In this document: in pieces, positions 23,353 to 34,470 of the stretch | Numbering within the stretch: the stretch's first letter is position 1 | Layout: each line of letters opens with the position of its first letter | Source: Nymphaea colorata | Taxonomy: Eukaryota > Streptophyta > Magnoliopsida > Nymphaeales > Nymphaeaceae | Length of the DNA: 44,677 bases | Reading direction: 5' to 3' | Assembly (NCBI RefSeq): GCF_008831285.2 | Contig: NW_022204638.1 | Coordinates: 1-44,677, forward strand | The notes under the pieces: model-generated | What the model saw: only the letters and a program-made list of their open reading frames with translations | Told to the model about the DNA's origin: nothing | Databases searched by the model: none | Program-made: the position numbers and the translations under genes

Positions 23353-23398
<46 letters not shown>

Positions 23399-23400
23399 TG
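23340..23400. repeat. (TC)n(CA)n microsatellite
   Basis: About 14 TC units pass into about 10 CA units. Confidence 0.95.
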
Positions 23401-23402
23401 CA

Positions 23403-23760
23403 TATTAGTAATGGGTGTCTTCAAGATTATTAGCATCAATTTGCTTTTCTGCTATGCTTCTAATTCTTTTAAGTTGGCTGCTATTATAGACCATAAAGGG
23501 AAGGTGCATGTTTCCCAAGTACAGATCTCTCTCTCTCTCTCCGCAAACATATTAGTAATGGGTAGTGCATGCTTCCAAGTACAGATATCTCCCAATCTCT
23601 TTTTCTCTCCACGCACAGATTAGTGATGGGTGTCTTCGAGATTACCAGCATGAAATTGATTTTCTGCTACGCTTCTAACTCTTTTAAGTTGGTTGCTGGT
23701 ATGGGCCATTATAAAGGAAAGTGCACATTCACTTCATTCTGCATTTTCTTGTGTCTTTAA
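23403..23760 (+). repeat. tandem duplication with one truncated copy
   Basis: ATTAGTAATGGGTGTCTTCA starts near 23403 and is followed by AGATTATTAGCATCAA and TTCTGCTATGCTTCTAA. A short copy starts near 23550 (ATTAGTAATGGGTAGTGCAT). A third starts near 23618 (ATTAGTGATGGGTGTCTTCG) with ATTTTCTGCTACGCTTCTAA. Overlapping open frames here simply follow the repeat. Confidence 0.85.
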
Positions 23761-25363
23761 CATTTGCATCAAATAGTTTAGATTTTTGAACCCAGTGATT
23801 TGATTCGACTCGATTGGATTCAGGCTAGATGAAATGTAACGGTCTTGGGAGTTACATTTTTGTTTTATTGCAAGTTGATCAGCAAATCCCCTTCATAGAA
23901 TGTTGCCGCAGGGGAGTTCAGTTTGATTCAAGAAAGCTATAAGGCTTCTTGAAACATCATGAAATGGGCTTATGCATGATATCTTTATCTGCATAATGCA
24001 GTTTATGTTTTTTCTGTCTAAAAGGACTGCTAAAAGCCTAAAACACATACCTGGTATCTTCTAGAATCAAAATGTTTCAAAGAGATGGTAGCCATGGGCA
24101 AATACCATTGATTGCTTTTAAAGGAAAAGAACCTGAGAACGATCTCAGACTGCATTTCTGCATGCCATGCCAAACATTTGTGTATTTTGGAATTAGAATG
24201 CCTCGATTATGTATGTTTCTTTTTAACCAGATGGCTGAGATGGATCTCCTCTCTTTGACATCCTTCATTACTGTTGATGCATACTGAGAGTAGTTGTTAG
24301 TTTACATATTTTAATGATGTGGTGGACCTTTATTTCAACTTGGAGACAAAAATGCATTACAATTTTTGATGTGGACATTGAAAACAGCAAGGCAATTGCT
24401 TTCTTCCATTATTTTGAATATTATTCACTTAGTAATTGCATAATTTAACAACTAAATCTTATGTTTGCGCTAATATCTTTGGAATTTTCTGTCATCAATG
24501 TCATTACTTACTGATTTCTAGTTCAGCACTTGCTATGCCCTTATGCTTGCCATTAGACAGGTATGTATTTTCATTTTCTGTTCATCAGCTGTTATGACAT
24601 CTTGTTCGAAGATGAAGCCCCGACATAAGTATGACGTCTTGTTCGAAGGTGGTGCAAGGGGCATATTTGATTTTGTTGAGCTTCTTTTTGTTATGGTGGA
24701 TGCGTACATGAAGCTACATATGTACTTGCTTCTATGGATACTCTACACACGCACTTGGCTTTGTATTTAACGTTGAAGCTCTTCTGAACACTTATGTAAA
24801 TATTTTATCACTGATGGGAATATGTATGTGGTTTATCTACTGTTGTATACTTTATAGTGAAATTCTCATATATATACAATGAGTATGGTTCGAGTATTTT
24901 ATGAATTGTGCGTTGATGTTGATTAAAACATTTGATACTGTTTATATTTACAGTATCTTGTTGCGTTCATATGTTCTTCGAACTCTACTGCAGTTATGTT
25001 TGTTCTTGTACTAAAAAGACAGGCCATTGTTGGTTATTATCTATTTGGTGTGGTTATTTATCTAATTTCTGTAAATCTGGAAAAATGTTTCCCTATTATC
25101 AAACTAAGAATTAATTTTCTGGAAATCTGAAAATATATTTCTTTATCATCAAACTCAGAAATATATTTTTGGAAATATATTTCTCAGTCATCACACATAC
25201 ATCAAAATGGGAATCAGAAAGATTTTTCCCACTTATTTTTTTCAAAAAATATATTTTTAGAAATATATTTTCAATTCCAGATTTCCAGGCCATCAAATGG
25301 CCCCCTAGAGATTGTAAAGAAATGAAAAATGAGGCGTATGTGGAAAATAAAAGAGAATGTTAC

Positions 25364-25670
25364 CTTTCATAGCCAGCGGATCCCAGATTGAGCGTTCAAT
25401 CTTTTTGTAGAACTGTACCCCATCATGGCCTTGTAGAGGTTGAACTCATCCCGGGCGAATCAAAAGATGACTTTGATTTTCCGATGGACCATTGCTGGAT
25501 CTCCTATGAGAAGAAAGTTGTACAGGAGACAAGAAGAGTGACAACCTTCAAAAAATCACCCAAAGGATCAACGAGAAGCAAATCACGAAAAGAATGAGAA
25601 GAGGGAGAGGGAGCATACCTTGACGATCCAAGAGAGAGGGAGGGGTAAGGTTTAAAAGCAAATTACTGTG
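25364..25670 (-). other. putative first two exons of a minus-strand transcript
   Basis: The first exon ends GGATCGTCAAG|GTATGC (25619). A 115-nt intron (25618-25504) ends TTCTCATAG. The second exon (25503-25364) ends GGCTATGAAAG|GTAACA. Its first frame reads EIQQWSIGKSKSSFDSPGMS and then meets TGA. Another frame, from ATG 25492, stops after ten codons. No frame crosses the exon cleanly, so it is a leader, a non-coding transcript or a damaged gene. The transposon edge lies 56 bp past the second donor, inside what would be the next intron. Pyrimidine-rich CTCCCTCTCTC upstream fits a plant 5' leader. Confidence 0.3.
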
Positions 25671-25934
25671 TCTGTATCCAGATCGTGTTGGTTAAACATA
25701 AACAGTTTCTATTAATCGCGTCCAGACTGTATCCCATTAATCACAATGTTAATCACTTGGTTGCACTTTTATCACACGAAAAATACGTACATGATCGGAC
25801 CCTCTGTGATGGCAAATAAGAAATGAAAGGACTAAAGAGTACTGTAATATATATGTGATTAATGAAGCCAAGATCAGACAACATTCAACACGCCTAAGTA
25901 TTCCACGAAAACTATTTGTCCACATTCTTCATTA

Positions 25935-26045
25935 GATAAAATTTTTTATTAATTTTAAAAATTTCTTTATATATATAGAAAATATATTATATATTTTTAA
26001 TTACAATTTAACCGGGTTGCTCCGACACCCACCCTGCTGCGTTAC
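25935..26045 (+). repeat. dispersed AT-core repeat, copy 1
   Basis: TTTTTTATTAATTTTAAAAA, a TA-rich middle, then TTTTTAATTACAATTTAACC and GGGTTGC. The copy at 40838-40965 has the same order: TTTTTAATTAATTTTAAAT, TA-rich, GATTAAAATTTGACTGGGCC. It is a short dispersed element of unknown class. Confidence 0.5.
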
Positions 26046-27065
26046 CCTCTTATTGCATCTATTTGTTGATAAAATGTTTACCAATAGACTGATTATCCCG
26101 ATCTTAAATCTGACTGCTTATTAATGTAACTAAGGCTGATTAGTCCTGTCATCCCTCTTTGTAAAATCAATGTAAGGGCATGTTATGTCATATCCACATA
26201 TCAGATATGTGAATTTCAATCCAGAGTAATCAAACTCCCCCTAAAAAGAATTTACTTTTTGCGAACCAATTGTTTAGTCAACAGTGCAAAGATCCAATGG
26301 TGACTGGAAAAACCGCCATCACCATCCCCAATGCTTCCAATAAGAAGTTGGCTTAACAATGTTTTTGACGGTTAGCTACACTAAGTTGTTGGCTTTTGCA
26401 TATAACCAGCTTCGATCCTTTCTTTTTTTTTCTTTGTGAAACTTTTATAACTTTGAAAGAGTGCCCGTAAGTTCGTTTTGACTTTTCCGCTTCTTTATAA
26501 TTCCTTAGTTTGTTTATGTATAACTTTTCTGTCTTAAGAAAATAATGCAAATCTCCAATGCATTAACGGGTGAAGGAAAATCGATAAAAATATTAGATGC
26601 CTATAGTGATATCCCAAATGACATAAAAATAGGTTCTTGTATTCTATGATATTAGAAAAACTATGATAGTATTTTTAGTTTCATATTTGCATGGACCAAT
26701 CTTGAAAAGGAATTCAAAATTTTGGTTATTTTCTCATTTTTCAAGTTAATTTCAACAAAAATCAGGAAGAGGCTAATTAGTGCACTGTTTTGGTGTAATC
26801 CACCCCAAACACAAACAATGGACCCTCAGCTTGGAAAAAAGTCTTCACTCTTGACCTCATGGTGTTCCATTCCTTTCATTAATACGACTTGTACTAACAA
26901 CATCGTAAAACTTGTAACATGACCCGTATGATTGAAAAGTTAAATGTGAACCAAAAACAAATTTAAAAATCATAGCTAAACTAAACTTTTGAAAAAATTT
27001 TAATTTAGAAATATATAAAATCAGAAAAAAATTCTATGAAAATAATGAATTCAATAAATCATCAG
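26046..27065. other. no gene seen
   Basis: No coding or structural feature could be supported. Short open frames here lack any recognisable motif. Confidence 0.4.
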
Positions 27066-27250
27066 CAATCGTTGGAAAGATGAAATCAGCCCTGAAAAAT
27101 AAAGTATTTTGTTGCTTTCACTGTTACAATTTCCCTCCATCAAAAGGTGTATCTATACATAAAATCATGGTGATTGCCAACCATAAAAAAGAAGCCAATT
27201 TCACCTTTCATGATGTTCCCAGCTTTCATACAATGAAGAACAAAATGATA
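27066..27250 (+). repeat. dispersed repeat, copy 1 (second copy at 34272)
   Basis: GTTGGAAAGATGAAATCAGC, CCTGAAAAATAAAGTATTTT, GTTGCTTTCACTGTTACA, and at the end AGCTTTCATACAATGAAG. The copy at 34272-34470 reads GTTGGAAAGATGAAATCAAC, CCTGAAAAGTAACGTATTTT and GCTTTCATACAATGAAC, in the same orientation. Confidence 0.85.
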
Positions 27251-28099
27251 TTATCCCTTTGGTGCTATATAAACTGGTTTTACGATAAAAAGACGTTTAC
27301 AAAGAGGTCATAAATAGTAAAACAAACCAGATTGCAATAAAGCAACTATAAGGTTCGTTTTATTATTCATTAAAATAAAATTGTCCACAAAAAGAGTTTC
27401 TATCGTCAAATTTACGTGTCAAATGGAGAGGTGGGCATGAGTATGTTAACCATCATCCATATTAAGATACTATGCATAATGTCACATATGCATATTTCAT
27501 GATGGTCACAACAGAATATATTATTGCATTTCAGAACCCAGTTTTGATAGACTATCTAAACAAGAAATAGTGTCTCAACTACAGGCATGTACAAATACAA
27601 TTCATGCTACCACACAGTCACTACAATATTTTTGTTTATGCCCTATGACCAATACTTTAGGATGAGAACCGTAGCGAATAACCTCTACATTTGGTCAGGA
27701 CAAGAATGAGTTTTCCAACTCAAGCCATTTGCATATTTTGTGCGTACCACAGTTGCGCGATAACTTTTTCCACCTTTTTTCTCTCTCTTTCTCTTTCTCC
27801 CCTCAAACCCACCAGTTAAGTTGCAGAAGCGTAATGTAAATCTAGGATTTCCCCATTCTTTTAAACAACCAAAGATTGAATGCATGACAAAACAGAGAGG
27901 TCAGAATGATTGCGTTTTGCTCCTCTTCGTCTCGCTGCGGCGTCTTTCTTTTTACTAGCGCCTTCTAGTACTCCAGAAAGGTTAGTTGGATATGCAGTTG
28001 GAAAGTTCCTGTTTTCTATAACCACATCAATTGGAGGCTTCAGATTCTTGTTTGGACACAATGTCTTAATAAGGAGGATTATGTTGGTTGGATTTCTCT
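27251..28099. other. no gene seen
   Basis: Pyrimidine-rich stretches occur near 27770-27810. No gene could be supported. Confidence 0.35.
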
Positions 28100-29321
28100 C
28101 GTGCTACCCTCGTGTGTCTTGATTGCTCTTCCATATCAACTTCCTTCTTGCCTTTTAGGGTCTTAGACCAAATCGCCTCTAATGCATCACCCCTCTCTCT
28201 GCCTCTATATTATCTCTCTGTTTTTCTCCCTCCCGATCCATCGTGGTTTCCACCGGTGAGTACTCACTACAACAAATGTTAGAAACTGGAACTAGGATCG
28301 AGCCATTAGGATCGGTTTGTAGATCCTTTCCTAAATCTCAACGTAAAAAAGACGTGTTACTTGTGACAATAAAGCCAACCCCTCGCCCCCTTTCTGGTGA
28401 AAATCCACCTTCCGCTCATCCCTGTGGCCCTTGCCATCGCAGCATGGACTGATGTCAAGCATCCATCACAATCGACCCATTGTCGCTGACAGAAGATGCG
28501 AAGAAGAAGAAAGGTTCCTCAACTCTGTCATTGCTTCCCAAATTTTTCTTTTTCATCAGAAAATCCATGATTCACCTGCTTTGTTGCTCGTTTTCTGGCA
28601 TTTCTCCTTCCTCAGTTTGCTGGTTGCTCACCTCGCCATCGTCATGTTGTTGTTCATCTCCTCTGCTTGCAGCAATCGCTGAATTGCTGGTTCGCTTGGA
28701 TCGAATAGGAGTTTGGTTTTCAAATATTTGTCGAAAATAAGAGAAAATATATGGTTAATAAAAATTTCAAGAAATATTAAAAATTAATTAGAGTCTGGCC
28801 AATCTCACTATTAAATTGGCCATGAAATGTAATCTGCTTGCAGTCGGCTCAATTGGATGAGCGCGAGAATTGGGGGATGCACAGGTGACCAACTCTTGGT
28901 AGAAGGCAAAGGAAGAGCTTGAGAAATCTGGCCACATATGAAGGGGGATATGGGCTTTTTCTTTGAAATTTTTGTTTAAGGTGGCCGCATGTTAGTTGTT
29001 TTCTTTTGTGGATTATTGTCTTTGTTTCACTTTGACCCTCACATTTTGCCCAACATATTCATTAGCTCCAGCATTAATTCTGTGGATTAATGCCTGGATT
29101 TCTCATGTGTTGTTGATTTGCTTGATTGTCACATGTGACAGAAGGAACGTAGGGTTTCCTTCATCTTTTCAGTTGCTTCAATTGTGGTTTTTTTTTTTTT
29201 TTTTTTTTTTTGTTGCCTCTGCTGAGAATGCAGAATCTCATGTTTGGATGATGTGACTAACGTGGATTGGTTCCTTCTCTTTTTGTTTTTTCAGGCTTGG
29301 GTTGAAGATACATTAGTTCAG
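28100..29321 (+). other. scattered exon-like pieces, possible plus-strand transcript
   Basis: A pyrimidine-rich leader-like stretch (about 28120-28255) ends at a consensus donor CACCG|GTGAGTACT. A 41-nt piece (28844-28884) lies between GCTTGCAG and GTGACC and can read SAQLDERENWGMH. A 27-nt piece (29295-29321) lies between TTTTTTCAG and GTGAGG and can read AWVEDTLVQ. A CACTACAAC word at 28265 just inside the first intron may mark a small transposon. The splice sites are individually good, but I could not show one continuous frame or name a protein. Confidence 0.25.
29188..29210. repeat. T homopolymer
   Basis: An uninterrupted T run of more than 20, possibly the tail of an inserted retrosequence on the minus strand; no body was identified. 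Confidence 0.9.
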
Positions 29322-29708
29322 GTGAGGTATTCTGGTTCTTCGCTTCTTTTTCTTCTTTTGATTGTTTAGGACTTGGTTGATCTAGTTTCCATGGGCATGG
29401 GCACATCAGCTCTTTTATCTTCCCCATTTTTATAAAACTTTTTGGGAAGCAATTGTAAATATGGTATAGAGATGGCTGGTTGGCATTCATTTGATTTGAC
29501 ATGCAATTTCCATATCTTGCAATAAATTTATTTGTACAAATGTGAAGCTTCCGCCCCCTCCCTCCCTCCTCTCTCAACTTTCGTTTGATCTTTTTCTACC
29601 AAACAATGCCAACCAGAATTACCCAATGCCTTTTTATCATAAAAATCAGACAGGCCAGATTTTGTGGGCTCATTTAGGCGAACCAGAGCCACTCAACCCT
29701 GGTCCCTT

Positions 29709-30967
29709 CTCCAGCCATCACCACCAAACCTGGCCACAGCCACAGGTGCCGAATCTCATTTTTTCATGCTCTTTCCCCACCAATAGAAAAGAATGCGAGG
29801 AGAGGGTAGACTTATTATGGAGCTTTTACTCTTTTTAGTTATCTGTAGCTTCTACATCCCCACTTCTATTAATGAGAATATTCTTTGCTGTCCAGGCATC
29901 TCTTCTACATTTCTATTTTCAAATTTCCCCTCCCTTGAAGACAGAGATTAATTTAGGCTGTGCCCATAATTTGGCCGTAGCCTTTCATATTTCTATTTTC
30001 CTTTTAACGAGTTCAGAAGAATTCTAATCTGAGTTAAAGATTAAACTTGGCTTGAATACTTAAGATACAGTAAAAATTAAATTCTGCTCTGTGCTCTCAT
30101 TCAAACACAGAACACTATACTTGCACCTTCAGTGGGGACCTGAGTTATGACAAACTGAAAATCTTAAAATACATCAGTCTTTATTGAATATAACTTTTTT
30201 ATTACATTTTTTGCAAATAGGCCCTCATTTGATTAAGGTTACTGCAATCTTTAGGTGTGATTGAGATACTACACATGCATGTTTGCTCCAGTCATTACCA
30301 CCGAACCTGTCCACAGCCACAGGTGCTGAATGGTTACACTCAATTCGGGGGTTGGCCAAGGCTTAACCGTTCCATACAATTCACTTTGGCTACAGTGATT
30401 GGTTATCCAACACCCCATCCTCTTTTTTTGCATGCTCTTTTCCCACCAATAGAAAGGAATCTGGGAGACGATAGACTGATTATGAAGCTTTTACTCATTT
30501 TAGTTATTATGTAGCTTCTATATCCCCTCTTCTATTAATGAAAATATTCTTTGCTGTCCATGCATCTGTCCTACATTTCTATTTTCAAATTTTCCCTTCC
30601 CTGAAGAGGCTGTGCCCAGAATTTGGCCATAGCCTTTCATATTTATATTTTATTTTAACGAGTTCAGAAGAATTCTAATCTAAGTTAAAGATTAAAATTG
30701 GATCCTTAATTTATGGTAAAAATTAAACTCCATTTGGCGCTCTCATTCAAACACAGAACACTATATTTTGCACTTTTAGTGGGACCTGAGTCATGTCAAA
30801 CTGAAAATCTTAAATTTCTTTTTAAGGATTAATGCACTTGAAGAGAAGTATGTTAGTCTTTATTGGAATATAATTTTTTTTATTATTTTTAGCACGTAGG
30901 CCCTGATTTGATTAAGGTTACTGCAATCTTCAGGTGTGATTGAGATACTACACACACATGTTTGCTC
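29709..30967 (+). repeat. tandem direct duplication, units about 0.6-0.7 kb
   Basis: Unit 1 starts CTCCAGCCATCACCACC (29709) and unit 2 GCTCCAGTCATTACCACC (about 30286). Shared blocks include CACAGCCACAGGTGC, CATGCTCTTT, GAAGCTTTTACTC or GGAGCTTTTACTC, AATATTCTTTGCTGTCCA, ACGAGTTCAGAAGAATTCTA and GTGTGATTGAGATACTACAC (30254 and 30934). Unit 2 has an extra block of about 90 bp (near 30330-30420). Frames reported inside are not conserved between the units, so they are unlikely to be coding. Confidence 0.9.
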
Positions 30968-31440
30968 CTACATGATACGGATTGACTTGCCAAAATCTCT
31001 TCGAAACTGCATATAGTGAAGTGGTCATGCATCATATGTTGATTCTCTGTATGTCCTCGTGCTTGAAAGGCTTCAATCATTTTCTTTCTATGTTTCCTGT
31101 TATTTTATCAAATAGGGATGGGTAAAGTAGCCAACTCTTTGGCTTATGCTGCTTGCTAAAGCATAAGCCCTTTGCTTGTTCCCTGTAGCGTGAGAGAAGG
31201 CTTTGGACCTAAAGGAATCTGACTTTTGTGTTCTGGGATGTAATATAGGGTATGCATATAAGTTTATCAAGACTTTAGTTATAAGTCTTCTGACTATCTT
31301 GCTCAAAGTGACCGTGAGGGTATTTATTTTGGTGTTACCCTTGGCATAATTGTTCTAGAATAAGAACTGTTGCCATAATTGCATCTGGTTCCTATTCCAT
31401 GTGCAGCATAAACAGAAACATCTTGTTTGAATGTTTTTGC
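30968..31440. other. no gene seen
   Basis: No supported feature. Confidence 0.4.
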
Positions 31441-31480
31441 AACCAGGTGCATCTGTTCCTCTTGGAACAGATGCTTGGTT
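31441..31480. repeat. strong short hairpin
   Basis: GCATCTGTTCC (31449-31459) and GGAACAGATGC (31464-31474) are exact reverse complements around a TCTT loop. AACCA (31441-31445) and TGGTT (31476-31480) extend the stem past a small asymmetric bulge. It is too short for a typical plant miRNA precursor. Confidence 0.85.
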
Positions 31481-31494
31481 GTCAATAATCAACA

Positions 31495-31535
31495 TATATA
31501 TATAAATATATGTAGAGAGAGAGAGAGATATGCAT
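31495..31535. repeat. (TA)n(GA)n microsatellite
   Basis: A TA-rich run followed by about eight GA units. A CA-type microsatellite follows at about 31784-31808. Confidence 0.9.
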
Positions 31536-32013
31536 GGGTATGTGTGTATATAACTTCTTTATGTCGATATTCATTTAGCAGAATTAAACATATGGAAATT
31601 AATAAAAATAAAAAGCACATTTCCAGTGAATAATTTGTTGTTAATATTACTGGTCTTTTAGTAAAATTTGTGTATGTTTTCTTCCATAAAGTACTTGCAG
31701 ATCAACAGCAATCTTTATGTTGATGGACCTAAGGGAACAAAATTATAAAATATATACAGATATAAGTATTTATCTATGTATATACACACACACACAGAGA
31801 CACACACAAATATGCTTATGTAGCACCCATCTCTTATTGAGTGTCTATTTGCTAGGTTGAAGAGCAACAAGGGATTTTCCATCTTCATCTATATTTTGCA
31901 ATCTATCTATTTCTCAATGTTGTCTGAAGTATCCATTTTTGTGCACTTGTATGTGAGCTTATGATTCTCTAACAATATGAAGTAACAGCATTCTTGGTCA
32001 CTGTAATGACCAG

Positions 32014-32123
32014 CTCTTTGTTATGAACCTCAAGGTTTGAAACTTTTGACTTCAAATGATGACAAGCTGCTAATTGATCTAACAACATCAGATCCACGGC
32101 TTCAATGTGTAGTTTCTGATGAG
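32014..32123 (+). other. exon-like piece (+), unidentified
   Basis: Between an acceptor-like ATGACCAG and a donor-like GATGAG|GTTCAT the frame reads LCYEPQGLKLLTSNDDKLLI, then DLTTSDPRLQCVVSDE. The wording is protein-like, but the family is not recognised. The minus strand is also open here (EAVDLMLLDQLAACHHLKSK), so strand and coding status are uncertain. Confidence 0.25.
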
Positions 32124-34000
32124 GTTCATTTCTCTTTTCAGTTTCATTGTAGTGCTCATGAGTAGTTTTATTGCTTTTCAATATTATTCTTGGATTTATA
32201 CTTCATGTTTCTAGTCTACTCAAAAAGTATATCACATGAGAGCATGGACATTATGTTCATACATTAAGCTTATTATCTCTTATTTTGGAGAGAAAATGTT
32301 ATTTTGGTTTAGACAACCTCTGTCTTCACTTCTTACATTAGTTGCTTGACTATATTGAAATTGTTATACTCATTTAGCTGAGTATGAATTCCTAAAACCG
32401 ATGCATGGCTAAGCTCAGCCAAATGATCATGGACACATAGAAACACATGTATAGAACGTTAACTCAATATTGTAAAGTTGGTATGTTACTTCAACATGGA
32501 TTTTTAGGATAGGATAAATCTTAAACTTACTATTGCGACAATCCAGTGTTTCAGGTTGATTAAATACCATTGGTTGTTGGTTATGGCAAGGTATTTTATG
32601 TTTCAACCTTCCTTGATAATATGCCATAAACCATGGAAATTGTATATGGACTTAAAGAAAAGGAAATCCCTCCTTGACTATGCTTTTTATTCTCATTGCT
32701 AATCTATTTCAAAAAGAAGGAGTGGTGGAATCTATTTTAACAGCAGTGGGACTTTAACTTGTACATATAAGAAACTTTGCTACTAAAATCTCTATAAGAT
32801 CCATAATGTTGGTAGATACATGTTCCTTTTTTTTTTTGGTTCTTTCAGTAGTCTTTTAATATATTCGAACAATTTATAATAGTTAAGAGAACTGTCAAAC
32901 ATGTTGTAGTTGTGGTAAGTCTTTAAAATACTTTTTTTTTGTCTTCATGTGACTGTTCACAATTTATTCACGTCCATGGAGGGAATCTAAAATACATGAA
33001 GGGAGCCTATGTCTACAACAAAATCAGCATTTATTGATATTGATGATTTTGACAAACTACTGAACCAGTTGCAACTTGGAGGAATTTGTATCAGTTTTTT
33101 AAATGTCTAATTGTCAATTGTTGTTTCATGTTCTCCATGAGCAAGGTGTTCTTTGTCACAGTCATAAATTAGTTGCTATTTTTTTATTGCAGCTCTAGTT
33201 AGATACGTTGCTTTTTAAGATGTAGGAGGCAATGAGGCTTGTTAGAGTGTATTTGAAGCCCCACGGCAAAGGCCTAATTAGGTCAAGTCTTTTATTCTCT
33301 ACTTGAGGCAAATGTCTTGTGTTATTTTAGTATTGATTGGTTGTTTGCATTTGAGTTATCATCATAGACTTAGTATTATTACTGTGCACTTTTTGTGCAT
33401 GTCAAATGTTAAAGCGTTGCCCAATTTCATTTATGTGAAGCAAGAACTAGCAAAGCAACAAGCTGTGACGCATAAGTTTTAGCATATAATGCCCACAAAG
33501 ATTATGTCAAAAAGTTAAAGAAAAGAAAAGGAAGCAAAAAGCATTATTATCTCATGTCAAAATCAGAAATGAAGGATAAAATTGTCTGCTATTTTGCATG
33601 CTGACAGAAAATTAATTTAGTTGTTAACAACAATTTTCCATCAAAGCTTCTGAAATATTTAAAAACATGTAAGTATGGCAGATGAAAAAAAAGCAATACT
33701 TTCATTTATTTAAGCAACACACTTGCGAGGCACTTTTTCATCAAACCGTTAGAAGTAAAATAAATTCATTAAACTTGACATGGTTTAATTTGACATACAA
33801 CATTTGTCAAATCCAACATTGGTTAAATTCTACCATATTTTTGATAGAAAAGTAAATTAAAACAAAAACATGGCTAACTTGTAGAAAAGATACAAGTGTT
33901 AATCATAAAACAGAGAGGGAGGGACACTTGAGCGATAAGATAAGCATGCAGCTGAAGCGGGCGGGCTCTCAGTGTCTCCGATACTGGTTAGAGCAAGATA
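32124..34000. other. no gene seen
   Basis: About 1.9 kb without a supported gene. There are T-rich runs near 32828-32840 and 32931-32940. A TTTATTGCAG acceptor-like site at 33184-33193 is followed by early stops. Confidence 0.4.
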
Positions 34001-34142
34001 TACAGTGGCAAAAACTACCGTTGTAGGTCTATAGCGGTGAAGACTTGAAGCGATGTTAGACATCACTGGTATACATGGATTTAGCGGTGACAAAATCACC
34101 GCTGTAGGGCACATATACCAGCCACTAAATCACCAGTATAGA
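34001..34142. mobile_element. CACTA-like subterminal repeat cluster
   Basis: Several alternating words lie close together: CTATAGCGGTGAAGAC, GAAGCGATGTTAGACATC, ACTGGTATACATGG, TTTAGCGGTGACAAAATCAC, CGCTGTAGGGC and TCACCAGTATAG. They are partly inverted to each other and resemble the words at 8470-8571. I infer a remnant of a CACTA-derived miniature element. The ends are not defined. Confidence 0.45.
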
Positions 34143-34271
34143 TAAGGATGCACACCTCTCATCAAGCAAGTTCCAGTTCCAATAAATCAAAGATATGTCT
34201 CGCGAGATCCATTCCTTACAAGTCATTGCACTTGGGGAAAATGCAGCGACATTTTGTTTAAGGAGGAAAGA

Positions 34272-34470
34272 CATTGTTGGAAAGATGAAATCAACCCTGA
34301 AAAGTAACGTATTTTGTTGCTTTCGCCATTACATTTTCCGTCTATCAAAATGTGAATATATATATATCAATAAACCATGGCACCTTCAATCGAAGCACAA
34401 CATTGCCAACAAAAAGAAAAGGAACTCAATTTCACCATTCAGGATGTTCCAGGCTTTCATACAATGAACT
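34272..34470 (+). repeat. dispersed repeat, copy 2 (first copy at 27066)
   Basis: This is the same block order as 27066-27250, with an extra TA-rich insertion near 34353-34372 and other small indels. The frames open in the two copies differ, so I do not call it coding. Confidence 0.85.

Larger units (their letters stand above)
21423..25304. mobile_element. PIF/Harbinger-like non-autonomous DNA transposon, gene-carrying
   Basis: The left end reads GGGGCCGTTTGATGGCCTGG (21423-21442). The right end, reversed, reads GGGGCCATTTGATGGCCTGG (25304-25285), so 19 of 20 bases match. CTA stands directly outside both ends (21420-21422 and 25305-25307), a 3-bp target duplication. Removing the element restores CTCTAGAG, close to the palindromic target known for PIF elements. 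Subterminal words (TATCATCAAACTCAG, ACATCAAAATGGG, GAAATATATTTC) crowd the right end. In 3.9 kb I see no transposase or Myb-like frame. It does hold exon-like pieces on both strands, a minisatellite and a small tandem duplication, so it fits a Pack-type element that moved with help from elsewhere. The superfamily call rests on end wording plus the 3-bp duplication; hAT would need 8 bp. Confidence 0.72.

Noticed and set aside
31441-31480. miRNA precursor
   Set aside because: The whole foldback is only 40 nt, too short for a plant pre-miRNA.
32014-32181. Minus-strand frame with coiled-coil-like wording (LLDQLAACHHLKSKVSNLEV)
   Set aside because: Possibly retrotransposon-like, but the plus strand is equally open and no neighbouring gag or pol pieces were found.
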